From Lachnospiraceae bacterium (GTDB taxonomy: Bacteria; Bacillota; Clostridia; Lachnospirales; Lachnospiraceae): a DNA stretch of 33,052 nucleotides. The notes below the pieces were generated by a model. That model did no database searches and had not been told where the DNA came from. It saw only the letters and a list, made by a program, of their open reading frames with translations. Positions 24,189 through 32,286 of the stretch are shown in pieces (position 1 is the stretch's first letter; every line of letters begins with the position of its first letter). The DNA lies in assembly GCA_024699045.1 (NCBI GenBank), contig JAILQK010000027.1:1-33052 (forward strand). The letters are read 5' to 3'. The position numbers and the translations under genes were made by a program.

Positions 24189-24704
24189 GTGGTTTTGCAT
24201 GAGCTATGCGAAACTGAGATAGATACAGCGGCCAAAAAGAGGAAACACTTGCGGCATATCTCATTGAGCGGCACGGGGATAATCCTGTATGCTCTTTGGG
24301 ATATTCTTAAGATGGTCACATCAATGATGACAGGCGGTGTGGAAGAAGTAGACCTGGATCTGCTGGACGAGAATGAGGCTATGATTGCGATCTTGTATTC
24401 TTTTCTCTTCTGGATCATACTGGCAGTGCTTACCGTGATCCATCTGATTATCGGATATAAGGCGATAAAGTTTGGGAAAGGCTTAAGCCATAAATCCGGA
24501 TTTCTTATACCGGCGACGATCCTCGGGATAATCACCCTGGGAGGAATGCCTTTATATTTCCTTCATCATACGGGCAATGAGTTCATAGATTATTCAGTCG
24601 CTGCTTTTATCATGGATCTGATCATGCTCGTGATAGTCTTTGATATGACCGTATCGACGATCAGAGTATTGAAGATCGATAAAATGAGTAAGGAACAGGG
24701 ATAA
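24189..24704 (+). CDS. Small four-helix membrane protein of unknown function
   Basis: Not recognised. The 171-residue product has four hydrophobic segments (SLSGTGIILYALWDILKMV, AMIAILYSFLFWIILAVLTV, SGFLIPATILGIITLGG, AAFIMDLIMLVIVFDMTV) with an acidic loop (EEVDLDLLDENE) after the first and short charged ends. The start is unsettled: the longest form begins GTG 24189, but GGAGG (24181-24185) is only three bases away, whereas TTG 24195 (MHELCETE) has nine-base spacing and is the better start. The stop overlaps the next gene by one base (TAATG), so the two are translationally coupled. Two further coupled genes follow. Confidence 0.75.
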   Translation: MVLHELCETEIDTAAKKRKHLRHISLSGTGIILYALWDILKMVTSMMTGGVEEVDLDLLDENEAMIAILYSFLFWIILAVLTVIHLIIGYKAIKFGKGLSHKSGFLIPATILGIITLGGMPLYFLHHTGNEFIDYSVAAFIMDLIMLVIVFDMTVSTIRVLKIDKMSKEQG

Positions 24705-25816
24705 TGCAGGAGGATTTTCATTATTACGCAACATATTGTGCGTCTTATCTCGCAGGGTTTTCGCATGAGGAAAGCCTGGATATCTGTTACAGCGCCCAGT
24801 TTGTGGACATGTGTTCAAGGACGTTCCTGTCCAGGATCAAAGCCCCCGGTCTTGCGGCTACCACTCAGCTTCAGATGGAGATGATGGATACGGTGACGGA
24901 TATTTTGGGCATACAGAATATAACCAGGATATGGGCTTCATTTCATTTCCTTCCTTATGATCTTTATGCGACAAAGCCGGGGACGACTAAACGATTTCTT
25001 AATAAATACCGGCTGATCTGCGCTCCTAACGGAAGCCTTGTGGCAGATACGGTAAAGCTTTCAAAGAACAAAACGCTTCAGCATGCGGGGATCGCCATGC
25101 ATGTGCTCGCCGATACATGGGCGCACAGTTATTTTGCAGGCACTCCGTCTTTAGCGATGAATAATACCGACAGTGACTTCTATGAGGTTATCGGGACCGG
25201 CGATGAAAAATCCGACCGACTGATAAAATTCCGGCATAACCCGTCGGTTCCTGACGATCCGGAAAAAGGACTGTATACCAATACCATTTATCAGAGCGAT
25301 GAGAATTCAATCATGAATCTCGGGCACGGGAGAGCGGGACATCTTCCCGATTATTCTTTCATAAGATACAGATATCTCCCGTCATGGGCTGATTACAGGG
25401 AGATCCTGAAGGATAACCCGCATGATTACCGAATGGCTTTTGACCAGATGGTATATGCTCTGAGATATCTAAGAGGTGAACTTGATGATTTTGTTACGGA
25501 TACATATGATACGGAAAAAACGGGACCGTATCGCGAAAGGATAGGGGCTATAATCGATAAACGGCAGCTCCTTGCTTCAAATGACTGGAAGAGCTTCGGG
25601 GAGGAGCTCTCGGGCAAAGAGATAGTTGATTTTGACCTGTTCAGATATCAGGATGAATATGTATCCGCCGATAAGGATAAGAAAGGTGAAACTTTTCTGG
25701 GGAAATTCATAAACGGCGCATTGGAGCAGAAGGGGATGGTCTCTAAAGCTATATTTGATTCGGGCAATATCCTGGCGGGATTTTTTGCTCCTGTTGTGAT
25801 GAGGGAGGCTAAGTGA
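24704..25816 (+). CDS. DUF6765-like protein (putative phospholipase C-fold metalloprotein)
   Basis: The 370-residue soluble product begins MQEDFHYYATYCASYLAGFSHEES. The DFHYYATY opening and the later AMHVLADTWAHSYFAG (His133, Asp137, His141) are features I associate with the DUF6765 family, whose His/Asp pattern resembles zinc-dependent phospholipase C-like helical folds. NLGHGRAGHLPDYSFIRYRY is another conserved-looking stretch. No signal peptide is present, so it appears cytoplasmic. It starts one base inside the stop of the upstream membrane gene, and its own stop overlaps the downstream GTG (GTGA), forming a tight three-gene unit. The enzymatic role is unproven; the metal-site reading is inference. 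Confidence 0.75.
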   Translation: MQEDFHYYATYCASYLAGFSHEESLDICYSAQFVDMCSRTFLSRIKAPGLAATTQLQMEMMDTVTDILGIQNITRIWASFHFLPYDLYATKPGTTKRFLNKYRLICAPNGSLVADTVKLSKNKTLQHAGIAMHVLADTWAHSYFAGTPSLAMNNTDSDFYEVIGTGDEKSDRLIKFRHNPSVPDDPEKGLYTNTIYQSDENSIMNLGHGRAGHLPDYSFIRYRYLPSWADYREILKDNPHDYRMAFDQMVYALRYLRGELDDFVTDTYDTEKTGPYRERIGAIIDKRQLLASNDWKSFGEELSGKEIVDFDLFRYQDEYVSADKDKKGETFLGKFINGALEQKGMVSKAIFDSGNILAGFFAPVVMREAK

Positions 25817-26346
25817 CACTACTGCAGAGGATAAAAAGCATCATAATAGGGGCGATAATGATAGCTACGGCGATCATGATCAATGTAAACCTTGAGCAGG
25901 GATATATCATTTTGCTTTTCATACTGGCAGCGGGTCTTATCGTAGCGGGTATCGGATCGTTGTATTATTATCTTAGCATGGGCCGGTTCATAGTCGGGGG
26001 TCGCATGTTTCTTTACAGAGGACTGATACTCATAGATATCGGCAGTTTTGCGCTGACGCTTTCCGATGTCCCCCGTATATATGTTTTACTGTATCTTATG
26101 TTCATTCATACTTTCTCCGGAATCGTGGAGATCCTGCGGGCGTTAGAGTCGAGACAATACGGGGCAAGATCCTGGAAATTAAAGATGTCGCATGGCATAG
26201 TAAATCTACTGGTGGTCGTTGCGTGTTTTATCTTCAGAAAATATCCGGAGACACTGGTGATCGTGTACAGTCTGGGGATCGCCTATTCCGGTGTCATGAA
26301 CATCATTTCTGCTTTAAGGAAGAGGAGTTTTATCTATATCCAGTGA
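25813..26346 (+). CDS. HdeD/DUF308-like membrane protein
   Basis: The 177-residue product has six hydrophobic helices in pairs (SIIIGAIMIATAIMI, YIILLFILAAGLIVAGIGSLYY, FLYRGLILIDIGSFALTL, IYVLLYLMFIHTFSGIVEILRAL, GIVNLLVVVACFIF, LVIVYSLGIAYSGVMNIISALRK). The internal repetition and the GxxxxxxGIxxIxxA-like ends fit the DUF308/HdeD family, whose biochemical role in Firmicutes is not established. It starts at GTG 25813 with a one-codon GTGA overlap and GAGGGAGG upstream. It is the last gene before the repeat region; no terminator is evident. Confidence 0.72.
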   Translation: MTLLQRIKSIIIGAIMIATAIMINVNLEQGYIILLFILAAGLIVAGIGSLYYYLSMGRFIVGGRMFLYRGLILIDIGSFALTLSDVPRIYVLLYLMFIHTFSGIVEILRALESRQYGARSWKLKMSHGIVNLLVVVACFIFRKYPETLVIVYSLGIAYSGVMNIISALRKRSFIYIQ

Positions 26347-26369
26347 CGGTGGGCCGGCTCTTTTTGAGA

Positions 26370-26572
26370 CGGGCTATGGCTCTCGGGATGAGATATGTTT
26401 TGCTCGGTCAGAGCCAACGCTCATCCAAGCTAAGTACCGCGCATTACTATGTTTCGTGAGAAAATGTCGATAAATCTCCATTTTCTCCTCAACAAGTAAT
26501 TGCGGGTACCGGATCTTGTCTGAGCTAAGGGCGGCTCATATATTCCCTCGCAAAGCATATCTCACCCTCGAG
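26370..26572. repeat. 203-bp foldback repeat, copy 1
   Basis: Starts CGGGCTATGGCTCTCGGG and ends ATCTCACCCTCGAG. Its arms are complementary over much of their length: 26380-26407 pairs imperfectly with 26545-26572 (perfect core TGAGATATG/CATATCTCA), GAGCC 26411-26415 with GGCTC 26533-26537, GTACC and ATTACT (26434-26448) with AGTAAT and GGTAC (26495-26509), and GAGAAAATG 26458-26466 with CATTTTCTC 26479-26487 around a 12-base loop. The form is like a MITE or a long structured RNA. No transposase is present. Confidence 0.9.
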
Positions 26573-26618
26573 GCGAAAGCGTCGAAAAGCATGCCACTAG
26601 GAGACGGGCTTTGGTTTC

Positions 26619-26821
26619 CGGGCTATGGCTCTCGGGATGAGATATGTTTTGCTCGGTCAGAGCCAACGCTCATCCAAGCTAAGTACCGCGCATTACTATG
26701 TTTCGTGAGAAAATGTCGATAAATCTCCATTTTCTCCTCAACAAGTAATTACGGGTACCGGATCTTGTCTGAGCTAAGGGCGGCTCATATATTCCCTCGC
26801 AAAGCATATCTCACCCTCGAG
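26619..26821. repeat. 203-bp foldback repeat, copy 2
   Basis: Identical to copy 1 at a constant offset of 249 bases except for G to A at 26751 (26502 in copy 1). Near-identity implies a recent tandem duplication or ongoing gene conversion. Confidence 0.9.
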
Positions 26822-26979
26822 CCATGAGCGTAGAAAGATGTGATCACCCTTGAGCGATATGCGCCGAGAGCTTAGCGCACGTTCGAGCCCGGGATAACGC
26901 TGGAAATAAAGGATATGATCTCAAAGAAGGCGATAGAATGGGCGTTTCTGACAAGCTTTTTTTTCATTTGGATTTAATA

Positions 26980-26985
26980 TATAAT
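26980..26985 (+). promoter_or_regulatory. -10 element of the double-protease gene
   Basis: A consensus TATAAT in an AT-rich context, 33 bases before the start codon. The -35 position is only a T-rich stretch (26957-26962), so recognition may rely on UP-like A/T tracts or an activator. Confidence 0.5.
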
Positions 26986-27018
26986 CATTGGACACACAGT
27001 TTTTAGAGGAGAGGTTAC

Positions 27019-30000
27019 ATGAAAAATTCAGCAGAGGGGAAGTACAGGAAAAAGGTCGCGGTAGCTGTTATCACAGCTCTTATATTGTCTCTGGCCGGGA
27101 ATATCGTCTGTCTTGCGGCGCCCGGAAGAAGGAAAACGGAACCGGAAACGTCCGGGGAAGTATCGGAGGATACCACGGAGACGGTCAGCGACACGAAGAA
27201 GGAGGCAGCTTCCGAGGAGGTATCTGAGGAGGCATCAGAGGACGTAGCTGTAGAGAAGAGCAGCGACAGGAAGAGGAAAGAGGCAGCTTCTGAGGAGGTA
27301 TCTGAGGACGCATCAGAGGACGTAGCAGAGAAGAGCAGCAACAGGAAGAAGAAGGAGACTGCTTCTGAGGACGTATCTGAGGAGGCATCAGAGGACGTGT
27401 CGGAGAAGAGCAGTGACAGGAAGAGGAAGGAGGCTGCTTCCGAGGAGGTATCTGAGGAGGCATCAGAGGACGTAGCAGAGAAGAGCAGCGACAGGAAGAG
27501 GAAAGAGGCTGCTTCTGAGGATACATCGGAGGAAGCATCAGAGGCAGATACTGATGATAAGGCCGATAAAGAGAAGGCTGAGTGGACCGTTCTTTTTTAC
27601 CTTTGCGGCACCGATCTTGAATCAAACAAGGGAGGTGCAACCGTAAATCTGGAGGAAGTGTCGGAGACCGTTCCCGATGACGAGGTGAATTTTATCATTC
27701 AGACCGGGGGAACCAAAAAATGGAGGTCCAACGATCTGGGAATAGAGATCGACACAACGAAGAATCAGAGGTATATGTATGATGCCGACGGGTTTACTCT
27801 TGTTGATGAAAAGCCGCTCGGCAACATGGCTTCAAAAGAAACGCTCAGCGATTTCATAAGCTGGGGAGCGAAGGAATATCCGGCAGATAAATATATGCTC
27901 GTCATATGGGATCACGGCGGAGGCTCGGAAGGAGGTCTTATAGTTGATGAGATCTTTAACAGGGCGGTACTTTCAGTTGAAGATTTCGGAAAAGCGCTTG
28001 ATACCGCAGATGTTGAATTTGAAACAGTTATGTTTGACTGCTGTGAGATGGCTACACTCGAAATGGGGGCGCAGATCCGGGATAATGCGAAATATATGGT
28101 GGCTTCGGAAGAGATATTGCCTGATTTCGGAACGGATTACAAGGAATGGCTCCAATACCTTTATGATGTGCCCGAATGTAACGGTGAGGAGCTCGGTATC
28201 CAGATATGTGATACCCTTCAGCAGAAGTATGTGAATCTCGGTGATGAGGAATCAACAGCCGTATTGACATTCTCTGTAGTGGATCTTAGCGGGATGGACG
28301 AGATCATCAAAGCTTTTGATGACTTTTTTACAAAAGTCGGAGACCTGCTGGAAGACCCGGAAGCTTTTACCGAATACGCGATCAGAACTTCGTTTGCCGA
28401 GGCATATGTAGGAAAAGAAAGCGGAATGGTTGATCTTGCGGATCTGGCCGATAAGGCGAAGGAACTTGATCAGCTTAAGGATGAGTCCATAGCACTACGC
28501 AGGGCGGTCAGTGATGCTGTCCCGTATTGTATAAAAGGGACCGGAAGAGTTTATTCTCACGGATTATCCTATTTTGACGGGACATCCTTTAGTACCAGAG
28601 AGTTGGATCATTATACACGAAGTGCCTGCAGTGACGTTTATCTGGCTTATCTGGATGCGATCCATCCGGAATGGACGGCTCCTGACAGCGTTTATGAAGA
28701 TATGGATCCTATTGAAGAGATCGATTTTGATAAATATATAGTAGATCCGGAGATCAGCATAGAGGATGACAGGCTTAAGCTCTCCTTCCTGGCAGGGTAT
28801 CAGGCCATAATGAAAGTGGATCATATTCTTTACCGTATGGATGAAGAAACCGGAGAATATGTAATGCTCGGCGAGGGAACAGAAGAGACCGAGGATGAAG
28901 AGAATGAATGCTATTATGCGGGCTTTGACGGAACGTGGCCTGCCATAGGGGACGAATTCTGTTCTATGAAGACAGAGAGTGAAAATTACAGTTATACTAA
29001 TTTTTCGATCCCGGTGAACATCGAGAAAATGGCTGAAGACGCAGTGATCCCGGAAAAATATGATATAGGTTATTATGAAGGCCGAACGATGGAGCTTATC
29101 GGTTCGTATGTGTACTCGAAGGAGGACAGAGAATCGGAAGGAGAAACCAGGGGTAAATATAAATTATATGGGATAAGGGAAAAAGATAATCCGGACGGAG
29201 ATGTCAGTTATTCCGGAAAAGGATTGCTCTCCCTGTCCATGATCTCCGGATCTTCAGTGAGGTTATTGTATCCGGCTATTGAAAAGTATTCTAATAATTA
29301 TATTTATAATCCGGGAGAAACAATAGAAGTAACAAGGGATCTATCCATAGATCCGAAAAAGCTTCCGGCAGGAGAGTACGGGTACAGCTTTGTGGTAACC
29401 GATGTCTTCGGCAACGATCATATAACGGACATGGCTTACCTTAGCTGGACCGGGAAAAAAGCTGTATTCAGTCTTCCGGAGGATGAAAGTGCTCCCGCAG
29501 AGATGGAAGAGGAAGAATACGGCGAGACTGAGGAAGAAACGGAATCCGCCATCACTGAAGATGAGCAGATCGAGGATGACAAGGAGTCCGAGGCTGACAG
29601 AAAGACAAGGGATGACAAGGAGTCCGAGGCTGACAGTAAGTCAAAGAATGACAGAAAGTCAGCAACTCTTTCAAATGATGCGGACTATCAGGAAAAGAAT
29701 ATCCCGGTATTTAATGACGGACCTACCGATGAGGAGGTGGTCGTCCGCTATTATGATGATATGCCGAATGTCGCCTACATCGGGATCAAGGAGTATTACG
29801 ATATTCTGATGGAGGGGAGTCTTGATAAGAAAAAGGTCACCCTTTCCGTTGAAAACAACGGAGACGGCAGCTATGAACTGGAAAATCCTTACGGATCTGC
29901 GGAAGTTGATACCGAAAAAGACACGTTTTCTTCCGAGGATATCATGGGCTTTACGAATCTGATGAGCATGGTCCAGGAGGGAATGAAAAACGGATATTAC

Positions 30001-31536
30001 AACGGGCTTAAATATGCAAGGGTTGAAGAGGTAAAGTCCAAAGGAAAAGGGACTGTTACCTTTGACCTTGGAGAATATGATATCGATATAAGGGAAGGGG
30101 AGGAGGATGTATTTTTCCCTGTAGCGACTCTGGAGGATATCTTTTCGGACGTTAATGATCACAGTACCGAATTTAACGGGGAGAAACTGTATCTGTCGTG
30201 TGACAGTTTCTTTGCCTGGGAGGAGTATGATGACGAGTACGAAGATCCTATCGTTGAGATGATGGAAGAAGGTCAAAGACCCGAAGATCTGGCGGAGTTC
30301 TCATATAACGAAATGTGCTTTGCGATCGATCATTTTTACTGCAATACCGGCAATGCGCTGCTGGACGACCTTATAGAGGAGTACGGCTTTGACACTGCCT
30401 TACAGGAATACGGTGAGATAGGAGAGACGACATCCGAGTATCTCAGATCCACTGATTTCGCGGAATATTATACCGGTTTTGATCTGCTGTGCCCGATGCT
30501 CTATGACGGACAGACCTTTGCATGTATCATAGCCGGCGAAGAGGTGCCGGAGATCGAGGAAAAGAAAGCTGAGCTTGAAGAAGAACTGGAACCATACTTT
30601 GAAGAGCTTTGGGACGAAGCGGATAAGAACAGTGTTTCCCTTGATGAGGGAATGGTTCGCGCAATTCAGCGGGAGGAAGCATTCGATGATGAAGAATACA
30701 TCAAGCAGGGAGATACTGCGGTTTTTGTTCTTGACAGCTTCTACGACTATGCTGCCGATGTCTGGGAGGAATATTATGACGAAGACGGCGATAAGAACTC
30801 ATTGATGAATCACGGATCTGACAATGTCCTGAATCTGATAGAGGCATTGGAAGATGCCTCGGCGGATGACGAGATAGATAATTTCGTGATAGATGTCAGC
30901 TTAAACAGCGGTGGGTCGATCGACAACATGGCGATGGTATACGGTCTTATTTCCGGTAAAAGGGAAGTGACCGTAAAGATGATGAATATGCTTACGGGTC
31001 AGGAGGTAGAGCAGACTTATGAGCTTGACAGGAACCTTGATAAGGTCTTTGATAAGCTTGATGAAAAAGGGGTCTATGATCTTAATTTCGGTGTGATCAC
31101 AAGTGAACAGACCATGTATTCCGCCAACTGCTTTGCGGGTCTTATGAAAGAGGACGGCTGTCCGGTGATGGGACAGAAAAGCGGCGGAGGAGTCTCGCTT
31201 ACACAGGCGCTCTCTACCGGTGAGGGGTACAGCTATTATGTTTCCTCAAAGAAAGGCTGTTTCGTGAATCAAGACGGAACGGTGGCGACAGACGGGATCG
31301 ATGTGGATGTGGACCTGATCCCCAAAGATAAGAACGGGGAGAATAAGACCGTAACCGTAAAGGATAAGTATATCGGGGATCATACCGAGTATACGGGGAC
31401 TGATTATTCTGCGCTGTATGACATAGACCGCATCAGTGAGGAGATGGATGATCAATTCGGCGAGTATAATGCAAACGATGGGAATGATGACAGGAGTGCA
31501 GGTTCAAAGACCGATGAAAGTAAGAACGGCAGGTGA
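27019..31536 (+). CDS. Secreted dual protease: clostripain-type (C11) plus S41-type domain
   Basis: A 1505-residue exported protein. Residues 1-34 form a signal peptide (KKVAVAVITALILSLAGNIVCLAAPG). Residues 62-186 are a Ser/Glu/Lys-rich repeat stalk. A C11 domain follows from about 188, with WTVLFYLCGTDLES, IWDHGGG (His299) and FDCCEM (Cys342 in the FDACLM position). The middle is strongly acidic with a second low-complexity stretch (ESEADRKTRDDKESEAD). The C-terminal about 280 residues look like an S41 tail-specific protease core: IDVSLNSGGSIDNM (1292-1304), MYSANCFAGLMKEDG with likely nucleophile Ser1368, then MGQKSGGGVS. The expected downstream Lys/Gln of S41 was not assigned. No cell-wall anchor is seen. 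AGAGGAGAGG precedes ATG 27019. Clostripain-type proteases usually cut after Arg and self-activate at basic sites; the Lys/Arg-rich stalk may be such a target (inference). Confidence 0.88.
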   Translation: MKNSAEGKYRKKVAVAVITALILSLAGNIVCLAAPGRRKTEPETSGEVSEDTTETVSDTKKEAASEEVSEEASEDVAVEKSSDRKRKEAASEEVSEDASEDVAEKSSNRKKKETASEDVSEEASEDVSEKSSDRKRKEAASEEVSEEASEDVAEKSSDRKRKEAASEDTSEEASEADTDDKADKEKAEWTVLFYLCGTDLESNKGGATVNLEEVSETVPDDEVNFIIQTGGTKKWRSNDLGIEIDTTKNQRYMYDADGFTLVDEKPLGNMASKETLSDFISWGAKEYPADKYMLVIWDHGGGSEGGLIVDEIFNRAVLSVEDFGKALDTADVEFETVMFDCCEMATLEMGAQIRDNAKYMVASEEILPDFGTDYKEWLQYLYDVPECNGEELGIQICDTLQQKYVNLGDEESTAVLTFSVVDLSGMDEIIKAFDDFFTKVGDLLEDPEAFTEYAIRTSFAEAYVGKESGMVDLADLADKAKELDQLKDESIALRRAVSDAVPYCIKGTGRVYSHGLSYFDGTSFSTRELDHYTRSACSDVYLAYLDAIHPEWTAPDSVYEDMDPIEEIDFDKYIVDPEISIEDDRLKLSFLAGYQAIMKVDHILYRMDEETGEYVMLGEGTEETEDEENECYYAGFDGTWPAIGDEFCSMKTESENYSYTNFSIPVNIEKMAEDAVIPEKYDIGYYEGRTMELIGSYVYSKEDRESEGETRGKYKLYGIREKDNPDGDVSYSGKGLLSLSMISGSSVRLLYPAIEKYSNNYIYNPGETIEVTRDLSIDPKKLPAGEYGYSFVVTDVFGNDHITDMAYLSWTGKKAVFSLPEDESAPAEMEEEEYGETEEETESAITEDEQIEDDKESEADRKTRDDKESEADSKSKNDRKSATLSNDADYQEKNIPVFNDGPTDEEVVVRYYDDMPNVAYIGIKEYYDILMEGSLDKKKVTLSVENNGDGSYELENPYGSAEVDTEKDTFSSEDIMGFTNLMSMVQEGMKNGYYNGLKYARVEEVKSKGKGTVTFDLGEYDIDIREGEEDVFFPVATLEDIFSDVNDHSTEFNGEKLYLSCDSFFAWEEYDDEYEDPIVEMMEEGQRPEDLAEFSYNEMCFAIDHFYCNTGNALLDDLIEEYGFDTALQEYGEIGETTSEYLRSTDFAEYYTGFDLLCPMLYDGQTFACIIAGEEVPEIEEKKAELEEELEPYFEELWDEADKNSVSLDEGMVRAIQREEAFDDEEYIKQGDTAVFVLDSFYDYAADVWEEYYDEDGDKNSLMNHGSDNVLNLIEALEDASADDEIDNFVIDVSLNSGGSIDNMAMVYGLISGKREVTVKMMNMLTGQEVEQTYELDRNLDKVFDKLDEKGVYDLNFGVITSEQTMYSANCFAGLMKEDGCPVMGQKSGGGVSLTQALSTGEGYSYYVSSKKGCFVNQDGTVATDGIDVDVDLIPKDKNGENKTVTVKDKYIGDHTEYTGTDYSALYDIDRISEEMDDQFGEYNANDGNDDRSAGSKTDESKNGR
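27202..27576 (+). repeat. Four and a half in-frame 75-78-bp repeats in the protease stalk
   Basis: Units of 25-26 residues with consensus EAASEEVSEEASEDVAEK then SSDRKRK run from residue 62 to 162, followed by a degenerate fifth unit to about 186. Each unit alternates an acidic run with the basic SSDRKRK cluster. Units 1 and 4 are nearly identical, suggesting recent expansion. Confidence 0.85.
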
Positions 31537-31575
31537 CGGGATAAACGAAAGTCTATCATACCGGGAGGCAAAACG

Positions 31576-32286
31576 ATGGCATTACTGACCATAAAAGATC
31601 TTGCTCTCGGATATGATTCACATACTATCCTGAAAGGGATCAGTTTCACGGTCAACAGCGGGGACTATCTATGCATCGTTGGCGAAAACGGATCCGGGAA
31701 AACAACGCTTATGAAGACCCTTCTTAATCTTCAGGAACCTATAAGCGGAAGCGTAGATATCGGGGACGGATTAAAGAAAAACGAGATCGGGTACCTCCCT
31801 CAGCAGACTATTCTGCAAAGAGATTTTCCTGCGTCCGTTAGGGAGGTCGTGCTTTCGGGGTTTCAGGGAAGCTGCGGCCTGCGCCCTTTTTACAATAAAG
31901 AGGAAAAGCGGCTTGCCGTTGAGAACATGGAGAAGATGGGGATACGTGAGCTTGAGGGTCAATGCTACAGGGAACTTTCAGGGGGGCAGCAGCAGAGGGT
32001 GCTGCTTGCAAGAGCTTTATGCGCTACACGAAAACTGCTTCTGCTCGATGAGCCCGTATCGGGGCTTGACCCCATGGTAACGGCGGAGATGTACAGCCTT
32101 ATAAAAAAACTTAATGCGGAGGGGATCACGATCATAATGATATCTCACGATATCGGAGTTGCGATACGCTATGCAAGCCATATACTTCATATCGGAAATT
32201 CTGTTTTTTACGGGACGAGGGATGAATATATCGAAAGCGATGTCGGGAAATTTTTCCTGACTCAGCAGAAAGGTTCGGACGAATAA
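31576..32286 (+). CDS. Metal ABC transporter ATP-binding protein (ZnuC/MntB-like)
   Basis: ATPase of a zinc or manganese importer. The 236-residue product has Walker A GENGSGKTT (36-44), a Q-loop YLPQQ with the FPASVREVVLSG segment typical of ZnuC/MntB/TroB ATPases, signature [15 protein letters not shown], Walker B LLLLDEPVSGLD and the SHD H-loop. ATG 31576 follows GGGAGGC nine bases upstream. It lies 39 bases after the protease gene without an evident terminator, and its stop overlaps the permease start by one base (TAATG). The solute-binding protein and a Fur/Zur or MntR regulator are not in the window, so metal identity is undecided. Confidence 0.93.
   Translation: MALLTIKDLALGYDSHTILKGISFTVNSGDYLCIVGENGSGKTTLMKTLLNLQEPISGSVDIGDGLKKNEIGYLPQQTILQRDFPASVREVVLSGFQGSCGLRPFYNKEEKRLAVENMEKMGIRELEGQCYRELSGGQQQRVLLARALCATRKLLLLDEPVSGLDPMVTAEMYSLIKKLNAEGITIIMISHDIGVAIRYASHILHIGNSVFYGTRDEYIESDVGKFFLTQQKGSDE

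Larger units (their letters stand above)
26347..27018. other. Non-coding region carrying tandem foldback repeats
   Basis: A 672-base gap with no credible gene. It holds two 203-bp repeats (26370-26572, 26619-26821), a 46-base spacer, a degenerate third tail module (about 26844-26872), a small hairpin TGCGC/GCGCA (26860-26879), and the promoter and ribosome site of the downstream protease gene. Short open frames across the repeats (such as 26516-26722) look fortuitous. Confidence 0.8.

Noticed and set aside
26516-26722. 68-residue open frame spanning the two foldback repeats (and a similar frame at 26223-26459)
   Set aside because: No ribosome site, composition unlike the neighbours, and it depends on repeat DNA and reads out of phase into the HdeD-like gene; it is a by-product of the repeats.
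26370-26821. CRISPR array
   Set aside because: Only two copies of a 203-bp unit with a 46-base spacer; no short repeats with regular spacers and no cas genes.
27185-27640. 151-residue minus-strand open frame opposite the protease stalk
   Set aside because: It is a mirror of low-complexity GAG/GAA codons (poly Ser/Pro product) with no start signal; the plus-strand gene explains the region.
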